A DNA stretch of 64,000 nt from Rhopalosiphum padi (Eukaryota > Arthropoda > Insecta > Hemiptera > Aphididae), in NCBI RefSeq assembly GCF_020882245.1, contig NC_083597.1, positions 88,204,152 through 88,268,151 on the forward strand, given 5' to 3'. The position numbers and the translations under genes were made by a program. Each line of letters begins with the position of its first letter. Position 1 is the first letter of the stretch. The notes under the pieces were generated by a model, which saw only the letters and a list, made by a program, of their open reading frames with translations, did no database searches and had not been told where the DNA came from. This document shows positions 51,654 to 64,000 of the stretch, in pieces.

Positions 51654-51986
51654 GTTATATTAAATTAATGTATATTTTATTTTATATTAATATGTTTATA
51701 CAAATAAATTATAATATATCTATGTAAATGTCTATATAAAACGGTATTTATTGAGTATATTGGGTTATTTAAAAAAAATTTAATTAGCCAAAAATGTTTT
51801 GTAATCTATTGTTTTTAACTGGAGGACATGAGTTTCGGCGTGAGGGCATTATGTCTATATATACTATATAATACGGCCTGTCATCGTTTTCCAGCTAATT
51901 CATTTGTCTTATTCTCTCGTTCTCTCTCTCTCTCTCTATCTCTATCTCTTTCTCTCCGTCTATCTACCATTATATCTCTGACAGTA

Positions 51987-51997
51987 TACACACACAC

Positions 51998-52030
<33 letters not shown>

Positions 52031-52031
52031 C
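51987..52031. repeat. (CA)n(TA)n(TG)n palindromic microsatellite
   Basis: The run ACACACACATA..TATGTGTGTGTGT is its own reverse complement over about 40 bases, so a single strand can fold into a perfect hairpin. It lies at the left edge of the GC-rich island before the signal-peptide exon. Confidence 0.9.
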
Positions 52032-52755
52032 GTGTTGAAAAGAAATTCATTATTCAGAATACTACGCGTGGAGAACATCAGCCGACAGACAAATCGTACT
52101 TTTCTGTCGGACGGGAGGACGGCTGGCTGCAACGCGTTCTGCTGGTCCATTCAAGTGATCATCACACGCGCGTTCGCCCCTCGTTTAGACGTTCCCCGCT
52201 TTGGCTAGCTGTCACCGACGCGATCCCGTTATAATATATTCTTTAGACGCGCTGCGGCGGCGGTGGCGGTTTGCGACGAATATATACACGTTGATGAAAG
52301 ATTCGCACAAAAGGCACGGTGGTGCGATTAAAAACCTAAAAAAAAAAAAAAAAAGAAAAAGAAAAAAGAACCCGTTTTTGCAGGGTTAAAAATACGTTTG
52401 GTTGTCGAGTTTTAATCATGTTTCTATTTTTATTTTTTTTCCGCATTCTTCGTTTGCGTATTTTCCGTATCGTTATAATTTTGTCCAATGTATACACAAT
52501 ATATATACACATATTATACAATATACAGTCACTCTGACTGTCTGAAGTCGGTGGTCGTGTCTACACGACTCCGCTCTCGATGGCTGTCAACCGCGCGCCC
52601 GGCCGTGTATAGTAATAGTTATATACGTATATATACAGGAATTTTGTCGTACACGCAGAGTTCAATTTGTCGCGTTGCCGCCGTTCAGTCGCGTACAGCC
52701 CGTCCCGGGGTGGCGTGTGGGCGGGCATGTTAACTCCGGGAAGGGTACGCGCGCG

Positions 52756-52772
52756 CACACATACACACACAA

Positions 52773-52814
<42 letters not shown>

Positions 52815-52887
52815 ACGTGGATACTTACAATTTACACACACACACTCACACGTTCACACACATATATATATGTGTGTGTGTGTGTGG
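52756..52887. repeat. (CA)n microsatellite followed by a CA/TA/TG palindrome
   Basis: An imperfect CA tract runs at 52756-52816, with further CA pairs up to 52845. A second self-complementary CACACATATATATATGTGTG block follows at about 52855-52887. It is the same pattern as at 51987-52031, in the same promoter island. Confidence 0.9.
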
Positions 52888-53536
52888 CGTGTGTTTGGCG
52901 CGTGGGGAGGGGGTGCGCCCATCTGTCTGCAGAATCAATATAATAAAAGGAAATTTTCAGCCGGCGGCAGTGACGAGGGAGGGCGCACGCGCCGCCCACG
53001 CCTCCTCCGCCTCCTCCGCCTCCGCCTAGTCCGCCGCCGCCGCCGTTTCCAACCCCGCGACGACGACGACGACGATGACGACGGTGCCGCCTCCACTCCC
53101 CGACTGTGCGACGCCGCCGCGGCACGCCGCCGGATTTCGCGTATAATAATACTTTTACTACTCATATACTCGAGCGTACACATCACGGACGTGCATCGCG
53201 CGTATACACACCGCACGGGCGCCGCACACACATCCGCCGCCGCCGCCGCCGCAATGGACGACGACGCTGCCGCTGTCACCGCCGCCTGGTTGCGCACCGA
53301 CGAGTGTCACTGCGACCGTCGCCGTTTCGCCCGCGATTAACCGTTACCGCGGTCAGCCGATTTGATTTTTTTTGTTGTCCGTGTGCTACCATAACCGCGT
53401 CCGTTCGCAGTTCGTCCGTTTCGTTCTCACTCCCGTTCGATAGTTTTGCGCGCGTTTTACGCACCGTCTTCGTCGTCGTCGTCGTCGCCGCGGTTGTTGT
53501 GCGTCCGAGTAGCGTGCGTGCCGCCGTTAAATCGCC

Positions 53537-53670
53537 ATGTTTTTCGCCGGCGGCGCGTGTTGTTGTTGTCCCGTCGTCGCCGCCGCGCACGTCTTCGTGT
53601 TGTTGATCGCCGTGGTCGTGTCGCCGTTACCCGGCGTCGGGGCCCAGGCGGAGGACATACCGCACAACGA
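53537..53670 (+). CDS. First coding exon (signal peptide) of a secreted or membrane protein; rest probably beyond the window
   Basis: The exon reads from ATG at 53537 (context ATCGCCATGT) for 44 codons plus two bases, ending in a perfect donor, CGA|GTAAGT. The translation has a cysteine run (GGACCCCPVV), a strongly hydrophobic core (HVFVLLIAVVVSPLPG) and a cleavage-like VGAQA, then EDIPHNE. This is a signal peptide with the first mature residues. It closes the 51.9-53.5 kb GC island, as a first exon should. No further exon that continues it was recognised up to 64000, so the first intron is probably over 10 kb. The product cannot be named from 44 residues. Confidence 0.65.
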
Positions 53671-56600
53671 GTAAGTCATCTCTGTTTATTATCGTTATGA
53701 CGGTATCCGAAAATATTCGCAATACCGATATTGTAATAATCATACCTATATATATATATATACCTCCTATACACGGTATAAATATGCTACCTTATAATCT
53801 GACTCAATGGTATGATATATTGATATATAATTACATATTTAGGTATAGTCTTGTATTACTCCAACCGATAGTGATATAGATACGCAGTAAGCTTAGTGGT
53901 GTATAAACGTCACTTCAACTCGATCAACAAATAATTTTCTGTTTAGTAATTAACAAGTAAAAACAATTTTATTATAAGTTTATTTTATGAAATCTGTGAT
54001 TTAAAAAAAAACCGACAGTTTTCTTAAGGGTCTGAAGGCTATTATTCCTTTTACTCGTGTCGACAAGTGCACGTCATTTAGAACCGATCGCTGTTAATTA
54101 GTTTCACCACTGTCATACGTGTAAATCACTCACCTACTGGTTGTATATATATTTGTATTTTATCAATATAATATTAGGTATATAAGAGTATTGCGGTATA
54201 GAACGTGTTTGAGTGTTTCTAAACATTTCAGATACGTATTGTAAACACGTACGGATAGACTATTGCGATTTTTCGGTAAACACGTGGACGTTTACGTGCC
54301 ATGTATTGTGTATATACTGTAACTGTATAGGTACCTATTCGTGTTATGTGGTCATTATTTATAGGGCCATTATGTCAAGCGGTTCGTGTCGAAATTGATC
54401 CATCGAAAGTTCTATTCAATTGTTGTTATAACCTTTTAGAAACTCGATGCCGTTGAATGCGCTCCGATTATTTATGTATTATCCACAGATAATAGCATGT
54501 TGGTATTCAATATAATATTATACACTCTTGATAATAATATACTATACAGTCCACACAATAATAAATAGTGTAGGTACATTATTACGCGTTTATTTTACTT
54601 TTACTTATGATCTGTTAAAATGGGGTATAAATATATCACATCATAAAAAATAAATAAGTATCAAAAGTGTCACCAGAAAAACAGCACTTACTAGTTAAGT
54701 TACTACATGCAACTTTTAGAACGGTTTAGAATGACTTGTCAAAAAAAAAAAAAAATACATACATACATAATTATACAACAGTTTTTGCACTTGTTTTGCA
54801 TAGAAACCAAAACCTAAAAGATATTTTATACTAGTTGTGTAATGATTTGTAATAAATAAAAATATTAATTTATTATTTATTATTCACCATTTGGCATTTA
54901 TTGGCTACAAAGAGAGAAAGTATTTAATGAAAAATTTGTCATTTTCTTTATTAGTAGTTCCTATTGTATTAAAATGCATTGAATTAATAATGGAGTTGAT
55001 AAAAAAAATCAAACATTTATCATACATTTCGTTATTCCATCTTCAAACACATAAAATTATAATATTAAAATTAATAGAATACTTACTTGTATAAGAAATA
55101 AAATAGTAATTTTAAATTACCTTCTTTTAAAGTTATTTATTTTTATTGTGATTCATTTGACTTTGAAATGGCATTTATAATAATATAACAAATTTATATA
55201 CCTATAGTATTAGTTTATATTTAAATATTTAATATACCCTAGCTAAATGATTAAATTATTATGAAAATTCAATTGAAAAAAAGTAGTCACTCGGTTGTCG
55301 TGATAATATTATATGGGTAGTTGGAACGTTATTGCCGTCGTAACGAAATATTTTCATATTTAATTTTTTTTTTTTATAACGACGGATGAGGGATACTGTT
55401 AAAAATAACCTACACACTGATACACTAAAGTTGCCTATACAACGCGCCGGCTAATAAATATCATCAGGTATAAAGTTATGACTAAAAAACCTCTAGAATA
55501 ACAATTGTTTACTATACAGCAAACTTTACACAAACTGATTTTTTATTTATATTTTAAACTTAAAATCGATGTTCTAGTATCATTGTTTTGATAAGATGAT
55601 GTATCCCAAAAATAGATTGACAATTTGGACTTTTAATGAGCCCTAAATATTATATTCAATAATTTTGAGAGTATTTTTTTAGTGAATTTTTTAAATACAA
55701 ATTCTGTTATCAGTTTCCATATGCATATAAATGAGTGAATTGAATCGTATTTTTTAAAAGCATTTTCCTTGTTTTTAGAGCATTTAAATCCGTTCCCTAA
55801 TAATAATATAATAATTATGGGTGTATATTTCTCGACGGCGAATGCTCTTTACTTGGGCCATTGTCGATTACAACTAATTAGTAAATATTATAGGTAATTT
55901 ATGAAAATTTCATAATTGGTTATTATACCCGCACAGACAACAAATATACTGCCTGTATCAGTCTGCTTTTGTAGTCTACAAGCATTTTATTTCACAATAC
56001 ATGTTCAATTTTATATTTTTTTTTTTATTAAAAATAAAATATTGTTGTAAATGCTAAATAATATTATTAAATATACCTAAAACAAAATAGTTTTACGTCA
56101 AAATATCCATACGACAATGTGACTATGCCAATAAGACCACGCCAAGATACGTCAGAACGTCCGGGTCCCATAATATTATAATAATAATTTTATTTTTATA
56201 CTATAAAGCATATTTATCAGACAACGACCCTTTGCATATTAAATATTATCTTAATTAGTAATGCTAAAGATTTATATAATATTCCAAAAACTCTAAAAGT
56301 GTAAAACCATACTTAAGCTTCAACTCTTCGCAATGGGATTAAAAATACTAAATAAGTGAATATAAATAAACAATTCACTAATCTGATTCCAGTACTGAGA
56401 CTCGAGGCTTTTTAACTTTATATAAACTAAAGGAAAGTTAAATATTCTTAGCTCTACATTATATAAAAGCAAAATACACTTTAAACACCTTTAAGCTTTG
56501 GCTGGCTGTACAAATAATAATTATATCGAAATAATAATGCAGTCGGGCAGTTCACTAAGTATTTCGCATAATTAATTTTAATTGATATATAACTATATAA

Positions 56601-59600
56601 TTAATGATTTTAATTTGATAAATAATCACCGCATACTAAAATTTAAATATAACAGAAAATTCATGATTTTGAAAATAAATGACTTATTTTTTTATTAATA
56701 AAATAGTAATGTACCAATAATAATGTGACTAGATTTGGTTTTGTTTATTTTTATTCTCCAAAGTTTGAATCAGTTTTGAATCTTTAATAGAGATAAATAA
56801 CTTAAAAATATTTTTTAAACTTTTAATAATTAATGTTAATAGAAACAATAAAGACATATTTTACTAGATACAATTAATAAATTAAAATGAAGTTAATAAA
56901 AGTGCACTGGAAAAAAACTGATGAAATAATTACTTAATAATAACTTAAATAATTAACTTTGTATTACCTTAAGTGTTAAATTTAAAAAATAAAAAATAGT
57001 ATATACTTTTCATCTTCCGTTTATGGCTGAACGATTTTAGAATGAATAGAATATAGTGTTAAATTATATTATTAGAGTGGGTAGGTATTTTCTTAAGGAA
57101 ATCAAATTTAATCACAAATGGGTGAAAATTCAATTTAATAACTCATTGTACGTAAAACAAAATGAATTATTTTATTACATAATATATATGAGTAAATATT
57201 AAATACCATATATAAATGTATATATTTATTTATGTATAGTACAATACTTAATCTTGTTTAATATATTTTTGAAAACTTGTTATCTAGTAGAAATTAATAA
57301 TGTTTTTCGTGCGAGAAATGTGGTTGTAATACTGTTAGTAATTGCAGCATGTGTTCATTGTGTATATATTTTTTTAAATTATTGTCTTTTTCATTAGGAT
57401 ATTTTTCCTTCAGAGTTTCTTAAAATAAGATTAGATTTTAAAACTATGAAGGTTTATTGGAGACAATATACTTACTTAATTATTAATTAATAAAAAAATA
57501 CATATTTTATCGTCTTAATAGGTGTGTTGTATCTATATGACGTACACTTAATTTTAAAGTGTATTAACGGCAACAAATAATATTAATATATGATAATGGA
57601 TGTCGTATATACATATAATTTAATTATAAAGTAGCTAGCCCTAGTTAGTAGATTTACTGATCATGGTTGTTGGCTATTATAATGAATGACAAGTCATTAT
57701 CTTAATCCTAATCCTTATTGCATAGTTTAACGATTATAAGTCAAATTATTACTTAAAAATGGAATACCACGATATTAATGATATTATAACTATGGAACAT
57801 TATATAGGTTAATAAGTCTTATTTGTTATTATTCACGATGAAAGCTAATATTAGTCACAAATTAGCAGTTTCACATGATTAACCCTTTATTTGAGGTAGG
57901 GGCTTTAAAATGGTATCAACGCTTAGTGAATAATATTTTTAAAACTTTCACCAATATTTTGCAAATAATTGTGCAATGAAGTAAAGGTAGTAGCGTAAAG
58001 CTGTTTGTCGAAAAAATAAAATCCAAAAAGATTTGGGAGTGCTCCAACAATATCCAACAAATTAAGTTCACAATTTTTATAAAAGAAAGACAATAGTCAC
58101 CACTCACAAGCTTTTATTTTACTAAGGTCCAACTTTTTTTTATTATATTATTTAAGTTATTATCAACTAGGAAATTTGATTTTCGATTTTTTTTTTTTGA
58201 ATAATTATTGAAAATATTATGTAATATAAAATGTATTTTGAATGAAAATAAACTAATTCTAAAATTAATTAAGTATACAATTTGAAGATGATTTTTTTTA
58301 CACAATATTTGTATTATGTACCTAACTTATACTAAGCTATCATACTTTATCATAAGTTTTTGAGTAAAATTTTAATGTAGAAGTTTTGACAAAATAATGA
58401 AAACAATAATGCTACATTTGGAATATTTTGATCTCTTTTGATGGTATTTGTAGATCTTTATGTATAAAAATACGTAAATATTATGTTTAAATACGTAAAA
58501 GTATAATAGTTTTATAATATAATGCGTATAGTATATTATACATTCTACTTAAATATATTTTAATTGATGTATTTATTTGATGATAAAATAAAACAGTAAT
58601 AAAATGATCCATTACAATATATCGAAAAAATATATTTAAACTTAACTAAAACTAGGATTTTGTTCTCTGAGAGAGCTAAATAACTTATATAAGTAATAAA
58701 TACGATTAAATATATAAAATAATGGAATGACATAAGGTACATTTTGATAACGATAGTTTTATTAAAGAAACTAAATTTAACATAATGAAGATACAAATTT
58801 AACAAGAATAAAACAATAAAATGTAATGTAATCCATGTGATACGTCTGAATTTCTAATAAATATATCAAATTACGTTTGATGTTTTATTTCACTTTAGAA
58901 AATATATATTATGTATACAAATTATTTATACAACGATAATGTCGTACACTGCATTTTAAACATAGTTATTAAACCTAAAAATGATTTTTTTTATTCATAA
59001 AATGGATTTTATTTTAAGTTTTAAAAATTATAACTTAACTTTACTGATGAATTTATATTGTAATTCAAATTCAGAATAAAAGGTTTTAATAAGTAATTAC
59101 TAATTAGTATATAATTCTAACATGAAAATTGTGGTGTATTATGGCTGGAACAGCTTGACTGAAGATTGAATCTTTTGTTAAACATTGGTGTTAGATTTAT
59201 TCTGTAAAACTTTATGTGTTCATTTTTAAATAATTTTTAATTTTTATATTTTAGTAATGGATAAAATAATTATATAGGAAATATTCAATTTTAAACTTTT
59301 TTTTCTAAGCCATGAAAATTATTTCTAAAATTGACATTAATAATATTCTGATTCAAAAGAAATGTATATATATTATATAGGTACCAACATGATAATAAAA
59401 TGTGAATTTCAAAATAATTTTTTCTAAAAAAAAATATCGTATAAAATGTTCTTTATATGAATTTAATAATTCTAACATGTATTTTCAATGTTAGTTTATT
59501 TTTATACAACTAGCTTCAGTGTACCATTTTACCTATGATTGACCAAGGTCTGTCTCGCTTTTAGCTTTGGATATAGTGTATACAATATGTTTCAATGCAA

Positions 59601-59880
59601 GAACTATTATTCCGAATTCACATCATACACTGTATAATATACATGAAAAATACAATTTGTTGACTATACATATTAGAAGGACAGATATGATATCATTTTT
59701 TAATTTTACACTTTAAATTTATGAAGTTTATCCAGTAGTGCAACCAAAAATTTTGATGAAGGGCTATATGATATATAATATATATAACATATATATATTT
59801 TCAAGTTTTTAGATTGTAATTTTGGTATATTATTATTGAATATTATTACAGTTTGTATAAGTATTGAATAAAATATATTA
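53671..59880 (+). other. AT-rich presumed first intron of the signal-peptide gene (left part)
   Basis: This follows the donor at 53671. It is AT-rich with (TA)n near 53747-53762, an A-run followed by (CATA)n near 54741-54770, and T-runs near 55365 and 56017. No exon with a convincing acceptor, donor and coding composition on the + strand was found. Frames at 54213-54398, 54891-55094, 57916-58305 and 58560-58805 are A/T-driven and without domains. Confidence 0.4.
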
Positions 59881-59881
59881 C

Positions 59882-60098
59882 TTGACATGGATACTTGAGT
59901 CTAAAATATGGCTTAAAGGGGAAGTCTAGATCTAGGGATTCCTCATTTTCTTCAATCCTTTCAACGTCACTAGTCACTGAAATTACCTTATGTATGTCTT
60001 CAGTATACAGACATCTCAATTTAGAATCACTTTCTAAGTTTGAAATATGTGAAAGATTTGATGTAGTTAAAGTATTAAGAATCGTGTAGGATAGGTAC
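59882..60098 (-). pseudogene. Orphan exon-like open stretch
   Basis: The 217-base minus-strand segment is bounded by an acceptor-like TTTCTCTAG|GTACC and a donor-like TGTCAA|GTAATA. It stays open for 72 codons. The translation has ordinary protein composition (for example YLSYTILNTLTTSNLSHI and DVERIEENEESLDLDF), unlike the A/T-driven frames around it. No family is recognised, and no partner exons were found nearby. It may be an exon of an unrecognised nested gene, a transposon gene fragment, or chance. Confidence 0.3.
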
Positions 60099-60099
60099 C

Positions 60100-60940
60100 T
60101 AGAGAAATAACATATATTTAAGATTTAAAAAGTTACATCTTGTATTTTATTTTTTTCGTAGCTATATAAAATATAAAACTATAATATTTTTTAAATTCGT
60201 TGCTTTATTATGTATTATATTTACGAGTTATAATTATTTAAATATTTTATAATTTATTCGATAAATATTTAATGTATTGTTTTAAAATTATATTAAATTA
60301 ATGTATTATAATTAATTTTTATTTGGTTTAATAAATGTACTTTAACAAAAAAAATTGTATGTTTAAGTATAATTTATAGTAGGTATAAGCTTCTCATAAT
60401 TTTTGAATTGAATTAAAGCAGAACAAAAATGTTTGATTATGTATTTTTGTAAGGATGAGTGAATAATTTACTGTAGTAAATGCATTATACTCATATTTAT
60501 TACGTGTTATCTTTCTTCATAGTCGACAATTAATATTATAATTTACTTGAAAGTATTTTCGAAATGGGTTTTGAACCCCTAAAATCCCTGGTCGTGAACA
60601 CTTATATACTTACCCTCGACCGTCGTATTTCTAAGTGCACTAATAAAACGAGCAAGTGTTAACACGATTTTTCACTACCCCCAACATTACACATTAAATA
60701 CTGCATATGCATGAATATTCCAAATACAATGAACATTTTAGCGTAAAGCCTATTTGTTTATTTTTAAATAAATCTTAATGTTATACATTAATATATTACA
60801 ATACACAAAATCACAATATTATTTTACTTTATTTATTTGTAATACCTAAATAATCTATGTAATAAATCATTATTTATTTATAATTTTAATTATAATATTA
60901 TAATAAACATTATTAAACGAACCGAAGACGGCGAATATTG
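60100..60940. other. AT-rich sequence, nothing recognised
   Basis: No exon, RNA gene or transposon end could be supported. A short stretch near 60561-60580 (GGGTTTTGAACCCCTAAAAT) superficially resembles a tRNA T-arm, but no acceptor stem or anticodon arm pairs around it. Confidence 0.5.
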
Positions 60941-60947
60941 CAATATA

Positions 60948-61660
60948 TTAGTATATATTGGGTGTAATGCGACTATTATAATGACCATAACGACTATACA
61001 TGAAATGATATATTATGTACAATGCACGTATATACATTAATAATAATATATACTTTACGCGAACGAGAGGGGTGGTCACGATGCATATGCATATGGGAGA
61101 GACGCAGTATGGACGTATGATATATAAATAAGGTCGGAGGTGTATATAGGGTATAGGGGGTAGAAAATCTAAAGCTAGATACAGCAGGCTTATGGCCATC
61201 GTAGCGTAGTATGCCATTAATTTTATCTTGAATTTGATCCCCGGTGGTTTTCTAAAAGGGCATTTATTTGTGTACCGCGCATGTAACGTCCGTGTATAGT
61301 TGCCCGTATAATGAACGGAATCAGTGAAATATTGCACTGTAACCGCCCGGGGGCAACAGATGCCATTACGAAACCCGTAATAAAATTTTATCTCTTACGC
61401 GGTGGCGGTGGATGAGCAGTGGCGTTGTTGGATGGTGAACGCTGTGGTGCTCGTCGGTGGTTGAGGTAGCGGTAGAGGCGGCGGCGGCGCTATATAGTGG
61501 CGTCGTGGATATCATCCTTATTTTATATTGTTTTGCGACACACCGGGCGGCCCGACACAACCTCCATGCCGATGTAGGACGAGGGATTATGTTGGTGGCA
61601 ACACCGGACTTATATGTAATAATATGATGTATAATAAAATAACGGCTATAATAATTCAAT
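60948..61660 (-). other. Isolated GC-rich island inside the long intron; minus-strand open frames
   Basis: The island stands alone in AT-rich DNA, with GGCGGCGGCGGCGC at about 61478-61491 and several CpG clusters between 61060 and 61590. Two minus-strand frames cover it: 61366-61659 (97 codons) and 60948-61337 (129 codons). The first ends beside a donor-like CACCGC|GTAAGA on the - strand, and an acceptor-like GGTTACAG lies just downstream. Translations are unlike any family I know. Plausible readings are an alternative promoter, an antisense or long non-coding transcript, or a first exon of a gene running leftwards. I cannot choose between them. Confidence 0.35.
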
Positions 61661-64000
61661 GGATTTCTTTTTTTCGTTTTTCATTACCTAGTTTATGTCA
61701 CACATTTGTGTAATTATTGTACAGTTATTTTTTTGAAATACTCGAGACTTTACCCTCTCTAATACAACAACATCGTGACATTTATTTATTATTTGTTTTT
61801 CTTTTGTGATTATTATTAATGGTCGTTTTCACTGGAACTTAGTTAGGGTTAGGATTTATGGGTACTAAAGTACAACTTACGTATATCATAAAACGTTTAA
61901 TAACAATTTTAAGGAAAAAACTTACCTATATAGTTCACAACGTGTACGTCGTGTACAATATATATATATATATATATATATTACAAAGTGACACTTTATA
62001 AATATATTTTAGATTTAATACACGTAAATCATTTTAAAAATAAAGTTATTTGTACGAGTTATATACTTATATACAGGAATCTTAAAATGATAAAAATCGA
62101 TCAACCAATAAGTTAATCTGAATTAACTTAATTATGAAAAGTTTTAAATAATTAATAAAAAGCAGAATTATGTTTTGGTAGAATATTTACAATTTTATTT
62201 TAGGTAATTTTATTATTTCTTTGGCGTATAGTCATTACGTTTTTTTAATATAAAAATATGCAAACATGTTTAGTAGGTAAGTAATTTTTATTTACAATTT
62301 ACAATTTAATATAGGTACTTATCTAATTATATTATATATAAATTCTATTCATATATAAAACCATATCATCTATCATGCCTCAATTTGTATTTATTTCGAT
62401 TTTACATAAATTATATATAAATATAAATGCATTATTATATCAATTTATGATTAATTTTAAATTAATATAGAATCTATATAATGTGACTCATGTCATTGGA
62501 TAATGATATATACAAGACAATTGGAGTTATAATATACAAGTAAAATAGTCTGACTTTCAAAAATTATATCTTTGAAATTATTAACATTGTTCATTTTATG
62601 AATATAGGTGATAAATTATAATTTATAATTATTGTTAAGTCTATCAAGTATAAAAGTATAAGAACGAAATGGACGCAAAAACTTCTGTAAAACAACTCAG
62701 AAAATTGATAAATTTTATAAAGTTTATTAATGGAATATTAATGTTCAAAGAAAAGTTTCTATATGTAGTCTATGCGGCCAAGTTTTCTAAATTAATGAAC
62801 AAATTAATTAATTTCTTATTATTCTATTACTTAATATTATTAATAAATTACTTGCTTATAATTTAATATTATAGAATACGGAATTAGATTAGGTAAAAAT
62901 AAACGCTTTATTACGTAAATTATAAAAATAAGCATATAAAATCAAGGCTTATTATATACTATATAATATTATATTGTTATTGTTTTATAATTTAGAAAAT
63001 ATAAAAATTATAAAAAGCAATAAACCTTTCTGAAAACTGTACTTGATTTTATAACCAACTTAAATATTTGACGAAAAACATTAATTTTTTGTGTACCTAC
63101 TGCTTTTATATTAAAATTTTAAATTATCACTATTATTTATTCTTTTAGATATTTGTGTTACATATTTTACTAACTAAAAAATTGTATTAATATAATGTTT
63201 ATTTATGTATAATCATAATAGCTATCAGAAACTATTGTTAAATAATTATATTTAAATGGAGTAATGCAATACTGATTCTAACACACGATACATACAACAT
63301 ACTTATATGTATAGACAAATTTGTGAAGGATATATAGACATTTTATACCATTGCGGTTATGGTAGGTATTCATAAAATAATATGTATTGTAACCGTACGA
63401 AGAGATGGAACGCAATGCCGAAACTATATGTTTAGGAAAAAATATCAATAAAAACATAGATAAAAATTCTAAATGCGGATATAAATTATAAGTCATGACT
63501 TACAATATATGATATAAAGTATATCCATACTTGTATTGTATACCTTATACATACGCTTGCGACGATATTATTCCTGTAGAAGTCAGGAAAGAAATAATAA
63601 AATGTTTGTTAAGAAAAAACGTGGCTTGAACAGTTGGAATCTGGAATAATAATAAGAGGAAAGCTGCATATTATAGAAATTTTATTAGTGTACATAATAT
63701 TGGAAGTATATTAAAATTGAATTAGTATTATATTTCCGGTTTATTACCAGTACCTCATATACACATAACACATGTTTCAGGTTAAATATTAATTTAAGAT
63801 TACCTTTTTTCTATAAGCTATTTGGCATGAAAAGCTCTATTCCAAGCACAATTAAATTATGTAGAAAACTTAAATGTAATGTAAATACACTTAAATTATA
63901 AATGCAAAATTTTAATTTTAGACAAATCAATTTATAATTAATCAATAATCATAATGTATCTGTAATATATATTATTTAGCCTTATAATTCTTTAAACTGT
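61660..64000. other. AT-rich sequence to the window end
   Basis: This is presumed continuation of the long intron. A (TA)n run lies at about 61959-61981. Frames at 62669-62866 (+) and 63278-63496 (-) have no recognisable content. No exon continuing the signal-peptide exon at 53537 was seen. Confidence 0.4.

Larger units (their letters stand above)
51912..53536 (+). promoter_or_regulatory. GC/CpG-rich island with microsatellites: promoter and 5' UTR of the signal-peptide exon gene
   Basis: The island begins with (TC)n at 51912-51957 and a (CA)n(TA)n(TG)n palindrome at 51987-52031. It then becomes CpG-rich (52.1-52.3 kb, 52.5-52.75 kb and 52.9-53.54 kb). It contains (CA)n at 52756-52816, a second CA/TA/TG palindrome at 52855-52887, (CTCCGC)-like runs near 53000-53030 and (GAC)n near 53060-53075. 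The many overlapping frames on both strands have Arg/Ala/Pro/His-rich low-complexity translations, as expected from GC-rich simple sequence, and none is credible. The island ends at the ATG of the exon at 53537, so I take it as promoter plus 5' UTR. Confidence 0.6.

Noticed and set aside
52667..53606. Long frames (up to 221 codons) on both strands between 52.67 and 53.6 kb
   Set aside because: They translate CA and GAC/CCG simple repeats into His-Thr, Asp and Arg runs; overlapping frames on both strands argue against coding.
60555..60600. GGTTTTGAACCCC, like a tRNA T-arm
   Set aside because: No acceptor stem, D-arm or anticodon arm could be paired around it; in AT-rich DNA a short stem like this is not enough.

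Overview
The window is animal (eukaryotic) nuclear DNA: very AT-rich, with spliced genes that have short phase-consistent GT..AG introns, long introns and intergenic stretches, simple repeats and transposon relics. Protein content is arthropod-like (Shc, Ras85D, BRICK1/HSPC300, GCS2-beta). Frequent TAGGTACCTA-type words and a recurrent low-complexity repeat family resemble an aphid genome (Hemiptera: Aphididae). The aphid call comes from composition and recall, not from a search. No virus, plasmid, operon, CRISPR array, rRNA or tRNA gene was recognised.

Layout. 1-12.3 kb (+): a leucine-rich-repeat type I membrane protein (767 aa, two coding exons at 8569-11534), probably with a GC-rich 5' non-coding exon near 2.0-2.45 kb and a 6-kb first intron. 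12.86-14.23 kb (-): mitochondrial lipoyltransferase LIPT1. 17.45-19.30 kb (-): a RING E3 ligase resembling the C-terminal part of RNF8. 20.9-21.8 kb (+): decayed non-LTR retrotransposon. 22.1-25.0 kb (-): a FASTK-family mitochondrial protein, head-to-head with the Shc adaptor (+, 25.70-28.72 kb). 32.6-34.6 kb (-): BRICK1 of the WAVE complex, whose first intron holds a complete intronless TTLL1 tubulin polyglutamylase gene on the same strand. 36.8-39.0 kb (+): Ras85D/K-Ras-type GTPase, head-to-head with BRICK1. 41.85-48.28 kb (-): glucosidase II beta subunit (nine coding exons), whose largest intron holds a two-exon SAXO-like gene on the same strand. 48.3-51.5 kb: repeats, including a pogo-like MITE, and a short VPS15-like fragment. 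51.8-53.7 kb: a GC-rich promoter island leading to a signal-peptide first exon (+) of a gene that probably continues beyond the window. 53.7-64.0 kb is mostly its AT-rich intron, with one isolated GC island at 61.0-61.6 kb and one orphan exon-like stretch.

Functional themes. Shc and Ras85D belong to the same receptor-tyrosine-kinase pathway (Shc to Grb2 to Sos to Ras) and lie about 8 kb apart, probably by chance. TTLL1 and the SAXO-like gene are both tubulin/axoneme genes, and both sit in introns of housekeeping genes on the same strand. All exon models were spliced by eye. Each multi-exon model closes to a multiple of three and keeps reading frame through every junction, which is the main evidence for the boundaries. 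No new defence or mobile system was found. The most noteworthy items are the two nested cytoskeletal genes, the unusual C-termini of Ras (CYLF) and glucosidase II beta (REEL), the shortened RAP domain of the FASTK protein, and several MITEs with recognisable ends.
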